From Nitrospirales bacterium (lineage in GTDB: Bacteria > Nitrospirota > Nitrospiria > Nitrospirales > UBA8639): a stretch of DNA of 37,915 nt. Under the pieces are notes generated by a model. The model did not search any database. It was not told where the DNA came from and saw nothing but the letters and a program-made list of their open reading frames with translations. Below, piece after piece: positions 36,742 through 37,915 of this stretch (positions within the stretch are counted from its first letter, which is position 1; each line of letters starts with the position of its first letter). The stretch is from contig JAJDBR010000126.1 in NCBI GenBank assembly GCA_029261275.1, positions 1-37,915 on the forward strand, read 5' to 3'. The position numbers were made by a program, and so were the translations under genes.

Positions 36742-37635
36742 GGACATCCCTCACCTCCCACAGCAAGCAAAAAAAATTCCTTATCCTAGTCAGCTATCGC
36801 CCACTAAAGCCTTGTAAAGTCTACCGTTAAAATACCGGGCGCATTCAGAGTATGATAAATCAAGAGAGGGACTGATCAGACTGTTCATGCATGTTTTCTA
36901 GGCTCGAAGGAATATATGGGCTTGCACAATTAGGCTAATATTCTGCCATTTATCAAGGATCACATAAAAGCGCCTGAGTTTAATCCTGACATTCTCATTT
37001 GTGAATTGCCGAGTGAATGTTTCCTGCAGCTTGTTCCTGCGAATCGACTACCCTTCTATTTTGGCATTTGTTTCGGCCATCGTGTTGAGGCATCTGTCGA
37101 AGCATTGCTTAATACGCATGTTCAATGCAATTTCAACCAACCCCCGTGCTTGGGGGTAAACATGAATCCAAACCAGTCCTTTAGGGGTTTGCCTAGGGAT
37201 TAAAGACTCCATAGAGGGCTCTAGGGCTATGGGTAGTATTAAGATTTTCTAGCAGGGGCTCGTCAGCCACAGATAGATCGCACACTCCACCTCATTCGTA
37301 GTCATGGCGCACCGTGGCTCCAGCATATGTCCGCCACGCGGGCCAGGTAGCCCGAACAAGTTGCCAAAGCAGTTCGTCCCTGCACATCACCGGATATGAG
37401 ACAATGTGCGAGCGTTTGGACTCATCCAGAACTCGTTCCAGAGTTATATTTGAAAGTAATGTCTGCGAACTATTTGGTCTTGGTAGGGCCTTAGCAACAG
37501 AATACCCATTTTCCCGTCGGTAACAGGCCCACGGGGACTATTGCTGTAAGTAAAGACACTAGAAGTTTTCATCAGTAAAACGTTGCGACTCGGATGTCAC
37601 CTTAGAATTTGTAAAGATTCGGTCTTGCACATGTA
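36742..37635. other. Region without a confident gene at the right end
   Basis: About 890 bp with no convincing gene. A frame open from about 36934 to 37203 (plus) contains a protein-like stretch, PEFNPDILICELPSECF, but has no start codon before 37006 and no ribosome binding site. A second stretch, about 37314-37523, is open and then breaks near a possible frame change. Both may be pseudogene remnants. No RNA genes seen. Confidence 0.4.
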
Positions 37636-37899
37636 TTAGATTGCACTAATTTCTTTATCATACCATTCACCGTATCCACCTTGAGAAGAATCATATGGGT
37701 CAGGAAACGCTGCCTTAAGGTCATCACGACGACGATAAAGTTCGCGAGCAGCCTTTGGAATAGGCTCACCATTGCTGTATTTTCCATAGAACCACCAACC
37801 TTTTGGAATGGCAGGATCTGTGTTCTTAACGATTTGGTGTTTGTACCATGTCCAAAGCTCATAGACTTCCACGTTTTCGCCCGCATATCGGCGCGTCAT
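37636..37899 (-). CDS. Short ORF with a glycosyltransferase-associated linker domain (possibly 5'-truncated by window edge)
   Basis: An 87-residue frame whose sequence includes KGWWFYGKYSNGEPIPKAAR, LYRRRDDLKAAFPDPYD and GGYGEWYD. I recognise this pattern from a segment that usually sits beside GT domains in large glycosyltransferases (the GWW-YGR-NG-IP...LYR...FPDPF type). Here it stops directly after the pattern. AGGAG lies 5 nt before the ATG at 37899, which supports a true start. However the frame is also open upstream to the window edge, so it may be the tail of a bigger protein. Function unknown; likely tied to glycan synthesis. Confidence 0.55.
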   Translation of the reverse strand: MTRRYAGENVEVYELWTWYKHQIVKNTDPAIPKGWWFYGKYSNGEPIPKAARELYRRRDDLKAAFPDPYDSSQGGYGEWYDKEISAI

Positions 37900-37915
37900 C
37901 TCATCTCCTATCGGG

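Noticed and set aside
1-37915. CRISPR arrays, tRNA and rRNA genes
   Set aside because: No regularly spaced direct repeats and no recognisable tRNA or rRNA sequence were seen on either strand.

Overview
The window reads as a Gram-negative bacterial chromosome with moderate G+C. The gene order ccsA-hemA-hemC-cobA/hemD-hemB beside ftsH, folP and glmM, and the look of the proteins, suggest Nitrospirota (a Nitrospira-like genome). This is an inference from recalled gene order, not a database result. A Wzm/Wzt exporter implies an outer membrane.

Left part (1-19424): ordinary core genes. A fusion protein enters from the left edge (end of a YyaL/SPATA20-type protein joined to an aldo-keto reductase). 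It converges on a minus-strand run of thirteen genes about 16 kb long, read right to left: ccsA/hemX, hemA, hemC, cobA-hemD, a CBS-domain gene, hemB, ribF, tilS, hpt, ftsH, folP, glmM, comEC. Several junctions overlap by 4 bp or abut. Good sigma70-like promoters can be read in front of ccsA, the CBS gene and ftsH. The run covers tetrapyrrole synthesis from glutamyl-tRNA to uroporphyrinogen III and precorrin-2, flavin cofactors, tRNA lysidine, purine salvage, membrane proteolysis, folate, UDP-GlcNAc precursor and DNA uptake. rsmI diverges from ccsA.

Right part (19631-37915): an accessory surface-glycan locus. It holds a GT4-GT2 fusion, a GT4, a membrane SGNH hydrolase with a beta-sandwich module, an ABC exporter pair (Wzm, and Wzt with a C-terminal glycan-recognition domain), a radical SAM protein with a SPASM/twitch domain at its N-terminus, a 1336-residue protein, and a phytanoyl-CoA-dioxygenase-like hydroxylase. 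The genes are separated by long gaps with decayed-looking sequence. The right edge carries a short minus-strand reading frame with a domain normally found inside larger glycosyltransferases.

The most unusual item is the 1336-residue protein (30611-34621). Its N-terminus has the same SPASM cysteine module as the neighbouring radical SAM protein. A region follows that tracks that neighbour's barrel strand by strand but lacks the CxxxCxxC cluster motif, and then come a GT2 and a WcaL-like GT4 domain. A likely reading is a catalytically dead radical SAM scaffold fused to two glycosyltransferases, divergently paired with an intact radical SAM enzyme. Together with the exporter and the hydroxylase, this suggests a pathway that assembles, oxidatively or radically modifies, and exports a polysaccharide.
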